DNA of 64,000 nt from Thelephora terrestris (GCA_015956445.1 WIUZ02000012.1:248001-312000); one strand, 5' to 3'; shown: positions 42,971-55,672, counted from the first letter of the stretch. Made by a program: numbers and translations. The notes: generated by a model not told the origin, from the letters alone.

Positions 42971-43603
42971 GAACAGAGATGAAGGAGGGGATGTTCCATG
43001 ATGTTTTGGGATGTAGGTGGGTTCAATAGATTCAACAACAGGGAATGTTTTCTACTGTCCTTTGAATGTTTATAATCCTTTCCACTTCTCTCACTATTGT
43101 TCTCTTGGCCAGTCTTGCAATTGTGGCATAAATCCTTTCATCTTGGTTTAGTGGTCCTTCTTTGACTCTGTGCACTATAATGAAGAATGGAATGCTTGTC
43201 TTGAAAAATTTGCATGATCTTCCTCAACATGTCACATGTTCATGACATCTTCAATACCTGACCAAAACACGAAGCTTTTGTGGCCTAGTTGTCAAATGAT
43301 TCAAGGAATCCTGTTGGTTCAAGGACCACTTGATCACTATGTATGTTTTCCACAGAAAGCATGGTGAAAATTTAGCTGGCTAATTGTCATTGGTATTGGG
43401 ATGTAGGGGTTTCACATAGAATTATAGGGCCAGTCCCGAACCATAGAAATCCAGTAAATAATTGTGATTCCCAAAGATCAACTCCATGAAAATAACCGGG
43501 CGATATTTTCCTGATGGTTGTTTCCCAATAACAAACACGTCTGGTGACTGATAATCTATACAACAGCGTGCACACTATAGTTTTGCACAGGAACTATAGG
43601 TTA

Positions 43604-45838
43604 TCAGGATACCTGGGGGCTACTCCTCCCCGTGCTTTGTGGTCTCGCTAGCCCGGCAGCCGCAAGGTTTCTCGAGAGGAACCGACCCCTCCCTGGCCCG
43701 CCTCTTCCGCGAAATCCGCCCTCGCGATTTTCGCGGTCGACCGCTTGCTTAACCTCAGGTATCATGTCATGTAACGTCTGCAAGAAGTATCAGTCCCATT
43801 TAACACGGATTTATCAAGTTCCCGTCTACCTCTGCGTGTCCATCCAGCGCTGCTCTCATCGCTTCTTCATCCCCGAACTCCACAAATGCGATCTTTTGCG
43901 CCTTTCCAGTGGGGTAGCTCACCCGAATTATCTGGGAATACATCAGTGCTGAACATGATAGAGTTCGTTGAGCCTACCCCGGACCCGTGTTCTCTAAAAA
44001 ACTCTCGGATTTCCGCCTCGTTAGCACTAACCTGCATCCTCATGAATAAAGTCCAAGTTTTTCTAAAAGGTTTTCGGCTGGTGGGTGTACGCGTCCCGTT
44101 ACTTTCCACGGGCGACTGCACATCTTCCATGGGCCCGGCTGCGGACTTTGGGGCAGAATCAGAGACAGGAGATATCGGAGTATCCTTCCCAGAAATGGAT
44201 GCCTGCTCTCCTTCAACTATGTCCTTGGCACTGTCTTTTTCCGCACGCTCTCGCTCTTTCTTCTCCTTTTTTCGCTCCCGTTTCATCCTCTCCTTTTCCG
44301 CCCTTTCCGAAGCGGCATACTGCGATCCGTTGGGTCTGTCCTCCGGAGTGGTCGCAGAATCCCTTGTACCCGGCTTCCCTGGTGACTGGGGAGTCGTAGT
44401 GGTGACTTTACTGTTGTTGACAACATGCGGAGGAGTGGATCTACCGGGAGCAGGAGTCGAAACTTTTGTTGGGGGGTGCGATACATTGTTGGACGGGAGG
44501 TTGACAGTAGAGGATCCTGGGGTAAGCGTAAGGTTGTTCGAGGCAGTTCTCCGGTAAGCGTAATTGAAACCTGCGGCAATAACGTCAACGACCATCCACC
44601 CACAAGTCCAGCGGGCACTAACCTTGGCTTTTAAGTTCTGCGCTTACGCGGCCCTCCTTTATATCAAGCACCAACGATCCGTAGGCTGCGTCGCAGAGAT
44701 TCCAATTCCAGCAATTCTTCCATGCGGGGTCTTCCGGCGGAACCGCGGGGTTGGTGGTGACGGGGTTTTGAGAAGGGATTCGATCGACTACGGAAAGTGC
44801 CTTATCCAACAAAACACGCTGGTGTTCATCGATAACCGCGTCGACTTGATTCTTGACGCTTTCCCACACCCTATCAAAGTTCTCCTTTCCAAGAAGTAAC
44901 TTGCTCCTGAAACCCTGGAAATCCCCCTGCACACTGAATTCGTTGTAGGAACTTGCATAACGAAAGTGTAGCCCAGCGGATAATGTGAGGTCGGCCCTGA
45001 GAACAAGGGCAAGCTGTGCAATTATGCCCTCGCGGCCAGAGCTTGCATGTGTCACAAGTAATCTGGTTTCAGTATGATCGTGCACGCGTTGAGCGGTGTC
45101 AACAAGCTCTCCGATCTGGAGAGCGGTCGTCCACATGGTACCTTGACCACCAGCAATCGTCGCACTTCCGTCGCCATTATCGAACATTTTGTGGGGTACC
45201 AATGCACCTCCTAGACCAAGCAGGCGAAGCTTGATGCCACCGAGGTCTAAACACCGTGTTGTCGCTTCATCCAGAACGTGAAGGTTTTCGATGTCATAGG
45301 TTCCAGCCCTGAACTTTTCCACAACGACGATATCTTCGCACGCGCCCCAGACAGTGTATACGGGGATTTGAAGTTTTATCTGGCCCGACAGTAAGAGGGG
45401 AAATTCAGATAACATGGAGATGTTGACAGTTGATCGAATGGCTGAAGGAGGATTTTCTGGGGCGAGTAGGTGGTTTCGTTGTGCCGCAGGAATTAGAGGA
45501 GAATACATTGTGAGATGGCGGAGTGTCCTGTCATTAATCTTTTCCAGACTTGAAGACTCTTCGTCGGTGCCTTCATTGAGTTTAATGGGTGCAGAAAGAA
45601 AGGGGGATCACAGACCAAAAAAACCAAAATCTCCCGTGTGTATGACAGCAATGGCATTAGTATCCCTGGCCATGTCATTAAGGGCGGATAGGCGTCCCCG
45701 GATGTCGGCAATACAAAGGATGCGCCCATGGGCTGAGTCGAGCACTTTCGTCTGTGTGTTGACCTGGTATTGGACACGAGGAGCTGGAGAGCCCGTGGGT
45801 CTATTGGAAGCCGACGCTGGCCTTGACCCTCCTTGCAT
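43604..45838 (-). CDS. DUF2433 metallophosphoesterase-like protein with RNA-binding C-terminus
   Basis: Five exons: 45838-45616, 45570-44623, 44570-43978, 43931-43830, 43777-43604; every intron is GT-AG and 46-53 nt; 679 residues. The N-terminal half has the calcineurin-like fold motifs in fungal DUF2433 form: [37 protein letters not shown] and [12 protein letters not shown] Ser/Thr/Pro-rich linker and a charged Lys/Glu stretch ([18 protein letters not shown]) follow. Near the end lie an RRM-like domain (LFMRMQV as RNP2, KIAFVEF as RNP1) and an RGG tail ([14 protein letters not shown]). Metal-binding positions are partly altered from the active phosphatase pattern, as I recall for this family, so catalysis is doubtful and an RNA-linked role is likelier. 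Divergent from MED13 with 167 bp between starts. Confidence 0.88.
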
Positions 45839-46005
45839 AGCGATTCGTAGGGTGATTTAGAAGTGGGGAAAGTGAAAATTGAGGGAGGCGGATGAAAGAC
45901 TGAAATAAAAGCTGGGGTGTGGCGGAAGGTCGGCAAACCCCGAGCAGTGGCGGGTTGGCCATCGTCCCACACGACCGCTACGGACGGGCAGAGTCCCTGA
46001 AGGCT
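45839..46005. promoter_or_regulatory. Shared divergent promoter, DUF2433 gene / MED13
   Basis: Only 167 bp separate the two start codons, which read away from each other. No canonical TATA box is obvious. The two genes are probably controlled from a common nucleosome-free region. Confidence 0.5.
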
Positions 46006-49000
46006 ATGACGACGAGAGGAACATTAACCGTCGACAGTACTGGCTCTGTTTCGCTGGCCCAACTACCACCGCAGATATCTCTTGCTTCTCCCTTGCTCGC
46101 ATCCATCGTATGTTTACCTCCAGACCCTTTGATCGCATACACCATCTTTGAGCCATCCGACACTCTCGATCCATCTCTTCGCCTATCTGCTATCGAGTCT
46201 GCACGCAGATCCCTCGTTTCTGGCTCTCGCTCTATTCTGAAGTCTATTCTCTTCACCGTTAAAATCCTCCCTCCTCTTCCGTTGCTTTATGTTTTCGCCA
46301 TAAGTTCCTCTGGCCAACGATCTCCTCCTCACGATGCACTACTTAACCTCAAGTTCGATGGTCTTGTCCGTATGTCTCCCTCCCTGTTCCTATCCAATTT
46401 CTCACTCCACTGGAAATACCAACTCTCATTCCTGACCCATAGCCTCATCCAGCTCTGTTTTCTCTCTCAAAGGACTTTACCCGTGCAGTGTCGCCTGCTC
46501 GGATACCGATGACCCGTGTCCAAACTGCCTGGCCGTCCCCTTCGATCCCCCACTCGAGCCCCCATTTATGCCGCGGCCCCTCGTACGGCAACTTCCCCGC
46601 TCTCCATTGCGAACTGTGTATGTGCAATTGTTGCATAGTATCCGTGAATTCGTATCCGATCGACTTGGAAATATCGCGAGCTCCTCTGACCTGTTCCCGA
46701 CCTTTCGGTATCAAGATGGTGTTGTCCTCGCGGGAACGGACGGGCTTTCTGACTGGGGAACTGGTTGGGTTCACAGATCCAGAAACAGGTTCGCCTTCCT
46801 ACCTGCCCATGCTATTTATTCCTAATTACAATATATCTATTCATTTCATAGGAGACTCGTATTCTGCCACTTTGAAATCTATTTCTCTCATTGCTCCCTC
46901 CTATTGCACCCAATTCTACGCCCGGTTGACTTACTTCCCCTTGCACGGAGCACCACCATCACCCCAGGTTCACCCATAAAACTGCTACCATTCAACACCC
47001 CCGCCTATTATCTTGGGCCTTATACAGGTCCCACGAATGCACTCACGGCCCAATTCGAAGATTCCCTCCGCGGCCTAGGGGTAGGTGGGTGGAAAGACTT
47101 TTTTCACAAACCCCTAGGGAAACATTTGGAAGGTCCTTCGTACGTGGTTGTTTGGGTGGCGGTGCAAAATAAACGTGGGGAGGAGAAGGGCATCGGTGTT
47201 GTCTGGCCACTCAGTCTGTGTCTTGTGTTTCTCCCGGAGTCACCGCAAGCAAGACAAGGCCTTCTTTCCCTCCCAGAACTTCCCACATCTCTTCGGCTAC
47301 ATTCTTCAATTCCCCCTCCTTCATCTACAGCGGCTAACGTACCACTCATATTCCCCCAGGATTTGAAGCCCGCTACAAGTGCCATTCCTGCCGCCCCCCC
47401 GGTCGGGCTGCCTCCCCTCGTTGCAATCCACTCAGCACGCTCCCTTCTCTCTCTGCCCTCCCCTATTGAAAACACGGTCGATGGTGTGTCACGTGAGGTG
47501 AGCGGATTCGTTGATTACGTTGCCAAGGAAAGGGAGAAAGAGAGAGAGCGGATCAAGAGGGAGAGGGACAATCATCCAAATCCCATCCCATTTTCTCAGC
47601 CAGTGACTACCCATACGAACGATCTGGGACGAGAGCGGACCCCATCTCCGCCCCCGGTTGTGGGTTTGGCTATTTCTGACAACCAAGAAGTAAATGAACC
47701 TCCTTTAGCGGAATCGAGTGAGCTCTTCGATGGTTCTGAAGCAAACCCGACAGACCTGGGTCAGGATACTCCAGCCGCATGCGAGAAATCACCGGAGGTC
47801 ACTGGCCCTCACGGAATTTACCCTGGTTTCAATTCCTCTTGGGTCCAGGGCGCCGACCAATTCTCCGCCCTGGAAATTGACTACGAGATGAATTTTGGTA
47901 TGGAGATGAACGCGATGGACCGTGGCGCCGGTGTTAGTGGCGAGGCCGGCCTCACGACGGATCTAGATGACATATGTGGCGTTTTTACTGACGATGACTT
48001 CAATTTCTTCGACCGTCCCACCCTCGATGAAAGTTATTTGGAACAGACGCCGCCCTTGAGTCTCTTCCGCGGTCCACTCGTCCTGCAACGTGGAGCTATT
48101 CCATCCGTTGCAGCTCCCACCTCCCCGACTAACGGAGTGACGACGAACCGTGATCATGTCGCGGGCCTCCAGCACCTCACCTCCCCTTCCCCTTCCCTAT
48201 GGACCCCTACGCCGCGGGTCGATCCATTGGCCCCCATCGACTCTATGGAATTCTTGTCATCCCCGTCTATCTCATCGCAGTCCACCCCCTCCACCCCTCA
48301 GGCCGTCCCTGATTCTAAGAGCCCCTCGACAATCCATGGATCTTCAATATTCGATCCTATCTGGTTTGCGCCTACCCATCGAACCTCCGACCACAAGTAT
48401 GCTTCAGGGAAGTTTTCCCTTCCTAATCAAAAAGCTGTACGCGTTCCCGACGTCTCTCAGCACAACACTGGCTGGCGGTTTCGATATGATGATGCCACCG
48501 ACCCAAGGAAGTCGGTCGTACGCAGGCTAAAAGGCCTCTCGTTCTCTGTTAACTCGAAAGAGGAAGACCTGACGGGGGGTGAGTGGGAAAATCTGTCAGA
48601 ACGAGAAGGGGAAGACTGGTCCGACGTGGAATCCATTGCGGAGGGAAGTGCAGAATTTGCAGAAGCGGACATCTCTGTACTTTTGGACCGCCCCTGCACA
48701 CCCCCGCCACAGTCCACGCCGCTAGGCCCTTCATTGCTGGATTGTCAGTTTCATCACAGTCACCTTATACCGCTTAGCCGCCCGCTACGTTCCCCCTCGT
48801 CCGCCTTTACCGCAACAAGTCTTCCAGGTGTCGTTCCAACTATATCAGTCCCAACCCCCATATCCCCCCCAGCAATGTTGGGAGAAAAATTAAAGTCTTT
48901 GGAGGCTGCAGCGGGTCTTCTCGTAAGAGAAGTGGTGGAGAACCCTTCATGGGCAGAGAGTTGGCAAATAAACAATCATCACACTTACCGTGCCACTCCT

Positions 49001-50925
49001 TATGCATGGAACACCTACCAGGGCGATGTGTCACAGCTCGCTATTGCACTCGACACTTTGGACGATAGCCGCACCTCGTTAGAAATCGGCACCCTATTTG
49101 ACCTGGGTACGCCTTATACCCGTCGCACCTTGACTTTTTAACCACCATATTTTGACATCTTGTAGCTGCTGGTTCCCTTCAACCCTCTCAGGGTGACTTA
49201 TCGTCCTCCTTGCAAAGCATAGAACCGCCCCTTCTTAGCGTAGGAAAGGGAAACAGTATCATCAATGTCTCGCCCTCAACATTACGCTTCTGGGAGAAAG
49301 CCGGACTGCATCCACTGGGAGGGCAGAAAAATGTGAATGCGTTCGTTCTTTACGAAGGGGAAAGCATGGAGACGCGTGAACACGCTTTACGATGGTTCAA
49401 GCGGGTCTCCGTTGCCTACACAGTGAGTTCGTACTTCCCACGCTCTACCCACCATGTCATTTATTACGGTAGTCCAAGAATTTTGGATCCCACGAACCAG
49501 GCAGTTTTAAGGACCAGTCACCGCTTGCACCTGTCGTTAAAGTACAATTCGACTCTATCCGGAAGTTCCTTCGTAAGCTCCCATGAAATTTGCGAATCCC
49601 ACGCTGTCTAATGTGATCAAAAGCTACATTCACCTCCAATATCGAAGCCTCGGAGTATCTGGTGTTTTACGTCGTCACACCTTTGTCCATGATGACGTTG
49701 GCATCTTCCAATTTCCGACAAGTGCTATCCGCTGCGAAACGTACTTTAAAGGGGTCACCCGCTACGTCCACACTTTTCCACTTTGTCCCGGAGTCCATGG
49801 TGACCGACTCGGTGAATGAGTGCCAAGGAACAATGTCCGCCTTTGTGACATCAGTCTACGACCGTCTTCTTAAGTTGGTGGTCAGAGGCATGTCTCGCCC
49901 GTTTTTTGATCAAGAAGGAAGTACCAGGGTTCTGGTGCAGTCACCTGCATTCGCCCTCTCTCGTCCAAAACATCCAAGGCCAATCTTCCTCCGGCAAGCT
50001 CCTGCTCGTTCCCTGGACGTGATGGACCGCCATCTATTGCTTCATGTTGGATACAGTACGAGTTCGTGTGGAAAGTGGGTGATGGCATCGTGTATAGACC
50101 AAAGAGGTGGTGGCCACGATTTCGGGCTTTGGCTCAATCAACCAGACGACGAACTTCCCGAAGAATTCGTTATTGACAAAGTGTGGGAGTTCGCCATGTC
50201 TTTCACGAAGCGAACCGATGTAGAATGGAGGGTTGCCTTTTCGAAGGCCGGGTCGATTGATGAACGAGAAATGGAAGGTCAGTCTGCTGGCCCTTTTGCG
50301 TCATGCGTCTTTATGTTGAAATGACCGGGTAGCCTGGCATTCAAAAGTATCTCAGGGAATATCTATCCGGGGAGCATCGCCCATCCATATTTCTATCCTA
50401 GCTGCTGTTTCGGATGCGTCCTGGGCTTTGCTCTCCCCTACAACACCTTCTCAAGGTCTTGCAGGCCTTGCAAAGGCCGGTCCGTCAATGGGGTTTCAAG
50501 ATGTCTCTTCCACCACCTACGCTCTCATCCACGCCACCCCTGTCACCTTGTTCTCACCCCTTTCAACAGAGTCGTCCGTGGTGATCGAGAATGCTGTGCC
50601 GGAGCTGGATGAAGTGGTGACCCCAGGGATCGGCATTCGCCCATTATCCACGGCAACTTTGATTAGGGTTCCCGCGGACACAGACTATACATCAGTGTCC
50701 ATGCTTCGCGTCCACCTCCTGTTGACCCTCAAATCAGCTGGATCGCACCTCCATATGCCGGATGAAGACACTCACCTGGATGTCATCCATAACTTCCACG
50801 AACTCGCTGTATTGGGGGATGCAAGGTGGAACCTTGGGGCGAAAGTAAATCCCATCCTGCCTTTTCATTTGGGCTGCCTTGAAGTGATGGATCGCGTGCT
50901 TGCAGCGGAAGTCCAGGTAGACTAG
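46006..50925 (+). CDS. MED13: Mediator complex subunit 13 (kinase-module subunit)
   Basis: Seven exons: 46006-46369, 46443-46788, 46852-49106, 49166-49422, 49473-49572, 49648-50277, 50333-50925; all GT-AG; 1514 residues, normal for fungal MED13/Srb9. The N-terminal Med13 region contains LVFCHFEIYF and HPILRPVDLLPL. The family signature TDDDFNFFDRP lies near residue 616. The C-terminal domain shows SPSTLRFWEKAGLHPLGG, FHFVPES and a conserved end (NFHELAVLGDARW). MED13 links the CDK8-cyclin C module to core Mediator in the nucleus and so gates RNA polymerase II activation. The disordered middle is rich in Ser/Pro. The start at 46006 is the first in-frame ATG of the open frame. Convergent with the BIG1-like gene, 102 bp away. 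Confidence 0.95.
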
Positions 50926-51027
50926 GGTTTACTACGGTCTGGGGACTCTTTTAGGGCCAGCAGTGTTTGTGTTAATATGTGGAGTTTATTGAGTAATCTT
51001 CTGAGTACAGTAGCCATAAGTATCATA

Positions 51028-51986
51028 TCATTGATTCTTCTTATCCTTTGCACTAAAAGATCTGGGTGGTTCCGCTCGGAGAGGGGATTGGATACCCGCA
51101 AGCACATTGACACCGAAAACGATTATGGGCACAAACACAAAGAACACTACAATGAGAGTCAGGATGAGACCAGGGGTGAGCAGCTGATAACGTTTCAGAA
51201 TGCCGCCGTCAGCCAACGCTCGATCCGGCACTGAAAACAATGAGCCAGGATCGTCTCCAAGTTGCCTTCGGAGAAAACGGGACGAATCCGAGGAGTAGAT
51301 GATTAGATGGTCCGGAAAAGCGGAGGTCACTTTCTCCATGACTTTGGAACACTATTAGGTATATGGTGTAGATGACGACAGGGGACAAGCTCACAGTCTG
51401 CGAAGATTGCAGGGGAATCGACTGAGTTTTGTGCAACCGAGAAAACATATTTGTTGCCCGGAATGTTCAGGATCTCGTCATTAAGTTGTGACTTAACCAC
51501 TTGGGCGCTGCAGCGGCGAGAAACGACGTTTGCCAGCTCGTCAAATGAGGGGTCCGAGATACCAGAGCGGGCATATGGAAATTGAATCGATGATGCGGCT
51601 GCAGCGATTCTGCGAACAAGGGGGGAACTTTGCTCCAACCTCCTCAGGTGCGAAGCCCTAAGCTACTTCAAGATTCAGGCAGAGAACATGAGGGTTTGGG
51701 AAGGCACGCACGCCCGGATGATCGACCAGAACCACCGCGTCATGTCGACAAACGTCTTCATCGGAGAGGATCGTCTCCAAGATCGATTGGAAGTGGCCTT
51801 GTTTTGTGACTGTGGATGGAAGGTTCTCCAGTGACATGGTGCTGCAATGATTCATTTGTGGTGCAGTCAATATTCGAGAGGGCTGACATACCGTTGGGAT
51901 GTCCATGCGACAATTGGCGCAGAGTCCGAGTATGCAAATGTGAGCAATGGCGCAAGCGCAGCAAGGCAAACGAATAGCGGGGACAT
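51028..51986 (-). CDS. BIG1: BIG1/VOA1-type ER membrane protein (V-ATPase assembly family)
   Basis: Four exons: 51986-51892, 51841-51712, 51662-51395, 51341-51028, introns 49-53 nt, 268 residues. A signal peptide (MSPLFVCLAALAPLLTFAYS) is followed by a lumenal domain with DHPG-LRASHLRRL and SSIQFPYARSG, then a single C-terminal membrane span (TPGLILTLIVVFFVFVPIIV), with the phrase LAGIQSPLR typical of the Ac45/VOA1/BIG1 family, and a short basic tail. In yeast, members sit in the ER, where they support beta-1,6-glucan synthesis (Big1) or V-ATPase Vo assembly (Voa1). Intron 3 was chosen to keep the membrane-span frame (splice after GCAGACT, acceptor CCAAAG). Divergent from the lipase gene. Confidence 0.82.
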
Positions 51987-52102
51987 GAACGCGTCGGTGG
52001 TGAAGGCAAGCGGCGGACGGAAGTTGCCGAGGGTGAGTGATAAGGAAACGGCAAGTTATATGGCACGAGCTTTGCACGAGACGAACAACTGCGCAACGCT
52101 CC
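51987..52102. promoter_or_regulatory. Shared divergent promoter, BIG1-like gene / lipase
   Basis: 116 bp between opposing start codons. No clear TATA or CCAAT element could be singled out. Confidence 0.45.
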
Positions 52103-54513
52103 ATGAGCCTCAATTTCGAAAGAATTTCCCGTGCAGGGCTTGATGCAGCTTCTATCGCAACGTCTCTTGGTTTTACCGCAGCCAAGCTAAGTACTAGGCT
52201 CGGGGTACGTTCGCGGACCTCTCAAAGCTCGTTCAATTCAGGCGTTCACGAGATACTTTATAGTTTTCTATAACGCGGGGCATCACAGCAACAGCTGCTG
52301 GTATTACTGGGTCTGTCTTAGATTATGGGCTTTTTGGTGGTCGTACCAGCACCGGACCCGTCTTATCGAACGCTGTGGCCTCCACGCTCTCCGTTATCGA
52401 ACAAATTACGTTGGCCCCGATACTCATATCAGAATCCCTGACATCGACCTCGTTTACCGCGGCGATTGGTTCCTTGGATCTCATTCCCGCAATCATGCCT
52501 GGAGGGGATGAAGCGACGTTCTCTCTGGGTAGTTTCATCCAACTCGTGCGGAGAGAATGGACTGACCCGGTTGGCAAACACTTCCTCCCGGAGAAGAGAT
52601 ATTCGGTGCTCCAGGTGGCTAAAGCGGTCGCCGCATGGGCCACATTACAGGGCTTAACTCACAAGTGGCAAGAGAAACGGTGGTCTCCCTACTTGAGGCA
52701 AATCCACCTCCACAAACCCCCTCATTCAGACGCGAACCCTCTCCAACCCTCGGTATACGGGACCCCAGCCCTTCGCGTGACTGCGGACGTCATTTTTCCA
52801 GGGAGCAAAGGACAAATCATAAGTGCAGACATTGGCGAGGCTGTGGAAGGCGAGCCTCGGGATCCACATGCAGACCACCAGGCCTCAAATCTGGAGCTCT
52901 ATCTCGTCTTCCGACGTCTTTCTAAACTCGTTCTAGCAGGGTATGGGGGCGCGAGCTTGTTATTCTTTGGACTTTCCCAAAACGCTTTCGTTTCTCCTGG
53001 GCCCTCAGCAGGTGGTGACGCAAATCTTGCCGAGGCTGTTGAGGCATCAGAGAGACAACCTTCGCCAAGTCCTCCCAACGTGGCCCATTACTCGTGGTGG
53101 AATCTTTTACTTGGACGACACGATCACGATATCTTCCACAACCATGCCCGGTCGTCCTTGGATACCCATTTTGACGCCATAACAGGGGCCGAACCACAGA
53201 TGCCTAGGTACTGGGTCCTTAGCGACCATAGGAGAAAACAGGTCGTACTCGTAATACGAGGTAAGTACAATGCTGGCGTTCCAACTGGGACTCACGACAA
53301 AACTCTGGCGCAGGCACAGTGTCTTTAAGCGATTTGGCCGTAGATCTCACCTGCGAGCCCGAAGAAATGGGCCTTGACCACGGCGCTCAAGCAGGCTCTC
53401 CGCCGTTGTCGCCATTTCCTGGGGATGAGGACGACTCATTCATTGACATCAAAGATATCCTCGAGTCCATCCCTGGATCATACCCCGGATTTCTAGACAA
53501 CAATGCTGTATGTGGGCTTCCTCCATCCGCATCGCACCTTTCGATCAGTGGCGACAGCTATCAAGTACATGGAGGAATTCAGAAAATGGCGATGGAAATG
53601 GGAAGTGTCGGTCGGCCAGTCTGGCTTGTAGTCAATGATGCACTGAAAAGGAACCCCTCATATGAGCTTATTCTCTGTGGGCACAGTCTTGGTGCTGGAC
53701 TTTGTACAATGCTGGGATTGGTAATGTCTCTCTAAATTTTTTTGACACTCTGATGACATGGATGTTCAGATGTGGGCGGATCCGGGGACTTGCGTCACCG
53801 TCTGTAAAGGTGGCTTACCACCAGGTCATAGGGTACAGGTCTACGCATTGGCTCCCCCGTACGTTTTTGGCAGAATCCACCACCGCTTACTAAGTGGTAT
53901 TTTTAAGATGTATTTTAGACTCGAAGCTGTCGAAGCTCTCTTCATCACTTGTTCACTCCTTCGTCTACTCAAACGACGTTGTCTCTCGTCTGTCCCTTGG
54001 GTCTGTTCGTGATATGACCTCCGCTGCATCCTGGCTTTGCGACGCAGACGAACGAGGGAAAGGCGAGGGATATACAGGCATCTTGAGGCGAGCCTTAATG
54101 CAGAAAGCAGGATATGGAGACAGCGGGTCTTTGGACTGGGTATAGTTCACGCTGTTCTGCGTCCCCTCCCTTACACTTCCCGTAGTTCCTCTCCATCAGA
54201 AGAACTCTCGAGGCGAACATGCAGATGGACCGTCTGTATCCCCCAGGGAGGGTATTGTGGGCAGTAAGTGATAATCCCAACACCCCCACCCACTCCCAGG
54301 CCACTTCCATCGGCGAAAGTTGCGATGTCATAGGTAATGTCAGGCTCTATGAGGTGCTTGATGTGGAGAAGGTTTTTGGTCAGGTTGTTTTCGCTAGGGA
54401 TATGTTGAGGTACGCATCAATGTGTGAGACGAAGGATTGAGTGAACTGATCAAAATTTAAGCTCCCACATGCCTCACATGTACGATCGGGTGTTGCAACA
54501 ACTCTGTCCTTAA
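52103..54513 (+). CDS. Class 3 lipase, sn1-specific diacylglycerol lipase type
   Basis: Seven exons: 52103-52204, 52264-53260, 53314-53720, 53770-53858, 53908-54139, 54186-54409, 54462-54513; 700 residues. Features: a Gly/Ala-rich N-terminal segment (RGITATAAGITGSVLDYGL), a hydrophobic stretch (LAGYGGASLLFFG), the lipase core beginning VVLVIRGTVSLSDLAVDL, the nucleophile elbow CGHSLGAG (Ser), the acid residue in YSNDVVSRLS, and a C-terminal His in HMPHMYDRV. This order is that of DAG lipases, which release a fatty acid from the sn-1 position of diacylglycerol at membranes. Intron 4 ends at TTTTTAAG, not the nearer TTTTAG, because only that acceptor gives APPCILDSKL in frame. A gtaagt inside exon 6 is kept as coding because splicing there breaks the frame. 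Confidence 0.9.
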
Positions 54514-54595
54514 GCTAATGCGTGGGATAATACAGTCGTGTGCCACGGTTAAATTGTGAGAGCTTCCGAAACCGATGGTACCCCGCCCAATGTCC

Positions 54596-55566
54596 CTAGG
54601 GTTGTGGGGGTAAAAATGACCCATTTTCCTGTCCTGCTAACGCCAGATCGGCATGGTGGAATGAACCCATCGCGGTGTGCAAGGAATTTGAACTCGGAGG
54701 AGAGGATGGGAACGATAAAGCTGGGATGATAGGGTTCGACTTCTGAATGTCAGTGAAAGAGGTAGTGAACGGTTGCTTAAACGAAGCAGAGGAAGACTCG
54801 GAAAGTCGACCCCGGTAAGTGAGCGACGAAGAAGAGTGCGATGACCAGAACGAGTCATACGTTAACGTCGACCCAGATAAACTACCAGTAGATCGGCCAG
54901 CGGAACCATCCAAGGACGAGAGGGTTGGCTGACGAGATAAACTCTGTGGCGCAGGAGAGTGGGTCATAAGTGACGAGGAGGTTTGGGTATTTGAGTTGGC
55001 TGCCTGTTGGCGGTGCGAAATTGGGCCGTCGAGGTCTGGGGGGATCGTCTCCTCCGCGGGACTTGACAAAGATCTTGTCAGATGGTTGGTTCGACAATCG
55101 CTGCTCGGAGGTTGAGCAGTTTCCTCCACAGTGACACGTTCATCCACGGGAGAACTGATGGATAGTGGTGGGACGTTGTTGTCAGGCCTGGGCATATTTG
55201 CCAAGGGACGCATCTCTCCACGTTCCAGTGACTCGTCCGGTTCAGAATCTGGGCGGGACTTGCGAGAGTGACGGAAGTAAAGGTTTTCGACTTCGTTCAA
55301 GTTTTGCTTAATCCTAAATCAGACCTTGAGAGGAAAAGAAGGGTAGTAAAGAGAAGAGCCTACCATCCATGTTCTACCTTTAGTTTTGCGTACTGCAGGC
55401 GTAGGCGCAACTGCCTTGATAACTTGTTGGAGGATGTCAAACTTCTGGCCCCACGCCTCAGACGAATGAAGAGACATACGTGGGTGGCCCTTGCTTTTTC
55501 GAACGCGGTGTATATGCTCCTCTGCCGTCTACATTCGTTATCGCCGCTGACACCATTATCGGCCAT
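54596..55566 (-). CDS. Uncharacterised Ser-rich protein with conserved N-terminal helix block
   Basis: Two exons, 55566-55364 and 55313-54596, intron 50 nt, 306 residues. The first 90 residues are basic and helical (YTAFEKARATHVCLFIRLRR, LRLRLQYAKLKVEHGW, QNLNEVENLYFRHS) and look like a conserved small domain. The rest is disordered: acidic, then Ser/Pro/Thr-rich with many SSP and SSSS words (SFWSSHSSSSLTYRG). There is no signal peptide or membrane span. An ATG farther upstream (55676) is less likely because it would overlap the HEM25 start on the other strand. Not recognised; a nuclear or chromatin-associated role would be a guess. Convergent with the lipase, 82 bp apart. Confidence 0.72.
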
Positions 55567-55672
55567 CGCGTTTAGCGTCGGAGGCGGGAGGCCAGCAGAG
55601 AGAGAGTGAGTGCCGGTTGTATCACGTGCCTGGTCTAGCCCTTTCCCTACGTACGCCGACCATTTCGACTTC

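Larger units (their letters stand above)
40740..43247 (+). mobile_element. Decayed W-family element, interrupted by C4 and G1
   Basis: Weak alpha N-terminal traces at 40750-40850 (DSDFSHFAHEHWHSF), LKLEFAKLQE near 40900, and a clearer C-terminal Cys-rich part at 43060-43150 (YNPFHFSHYC, GQSCNCG, NPFILV), finishing with the W terminal motif TGTCACATGTTCATGACA at 43247. The 5' end is not found. Old, with many breaks. Confidence 0.55.

Noticed and set aside
43275-43340. A tRNA gene or SINE head (TGGCCTAGTTGTC resembling an A box, GGTTCAAGGACC resembling a B box)
   Set aside because: No acceptor or anticodon stem could be folded, and no repeat copies were seen in the window; the match is probably chance.
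46445-51234. Antisense and alternate-frame open frames across MED13 and the BIG1-like gene
   Set aside because: They are shadows of the spliced genes; the exon chains given keep frame through all GT-AG introns and match known families.
54240-54330. An extra intron at gtaagt inside lipase exon 6
   Set aside because: The only nearby acceptor would shift the frame away from YEVLDVEKVFGQVVFARDML, which is the expected lipase continuation.
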